From: DAOUBF01 sp034432795
Lineage (GTDB): Bacteria; Chloroflexota; Anaerolineae; DSLN01
DNA length: 30,699 nucleotides
NCBI GenBank assembly: GCA_034432795.1
Contig: DAOUBF010000053.1
Span: 1 to 30,699, forward strand
Direction: 5' to 3'
A program made the translations under genes and the position numbers. Each line of letters opens with the position of its first letter. The stretch's first letter is position 1. The notes under the pieces were generated by a model. That model did no database searches, was not told the origin of the DNA, and worked only from the letters and a program-made list of their open reading frames with translations. Shown here one piece after another: positions 30,622 to 30,699 of the stretch.

Positions 30622-30650
30622 ATTATAGTCCGGCCAGGCAAGGGTGTCAA
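30622..30650 (-). promoter_or_regulatory. Perfect consensus promoter for the 95-aa membrane protein
   Basis: Minus strand: TTGACA (30645-30650), 17-base spacer, TATAAT (30622-30627), matching both consensus boxes exactly. The start near 30615 gives a leader of about 147 bases containing a CCCC/GGGG hairpin and the palindrome at 30496-30527. Confidence 0.85.
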
Positions 30651-30699
30651 ACAGAGGGGCGGGCTAGGTGTATTTCAATTCTATGGCGAGCCTGTAGGG

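Overview
The window looks like chromosome from a GC-rich member of the Chloroflexota, probably near Anaerolineae. The basis is protein style rather than any marker comparison: LysM proteins with Pro/Thr linkers, many multi-pass GT-C type glycosyltransferases, DUF4012 and DUF2723 proteins, and dispersed palindromic repeats. The assignment is an inference. The sequence ends inside tuf on the left and in non-coding DNA on the right.

Left third (1-8600), mostly housekeeping. The minus strand carries the start of tuf behind tRNA-Thr(GGT); a run of GNAT acetyltransferase, two small unknown genes and a SAM methyltransferase; an AI-2E-family membrane protein; and rpsO-pnp with hairpins in its spacer and a terminator after pnp. 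Two serine tRNAs follow, with their own promoter and terminator. On the plus strand a complete control region (consensus promoter, TPP riboswitch, intrinsic terminator, strong Shine-Dalgarno) precedes a solitary TenA-family gene.

Middle (8600-19900), minus strand. One probable operon reads GT39 glycosyltransferase, two tandem LysM surface proteins, then a 1126-residue PTPS-related/YfhO-like membrane protein. The genes are fused or overlapping at their ends, and a promoter lies just upstream of the GT39. A second unit holds a NUDIX hydrolase, a single-span protein and an internally duplicated membrane protein. A stand-alone receiver-domain protein follows.

Right third (20100-30700). A plus-strand GT-C protein appears to be read from a leaderless mRNA. 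It converges on a six-gene minus-strand operon: flippase-like LPG_synthase_TM protein, GT2/sugar-phosphate-transferase fusion, DUF2723 (GT117-like), DUF4012, GT39, and a secreted Pro/Thr-rich protein with a membrane anchor. Together the two glycan operons suggest assembly of a surface glycan and possible O-glycosylation of Pro/Thr-rich envelope proteins. That biological reading is inferred.

The most unusual signal is non-coding. A modular repeat family with the core AACGGATTA occurs at five loci, with a related sixth. The copies share interchangeable modules of about 31-37 bp, lie in 5' regions, appear to contribute -35 boxes or leader sequence, and in one case form an in-frame insertion in a signal-peptide region. 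Other notable structures are stem-variable palindromes whose arms covary, two 29-bp covarying repeats in a divergent intergenic region, and a hairpin containing the stop codons of two convergent genes.
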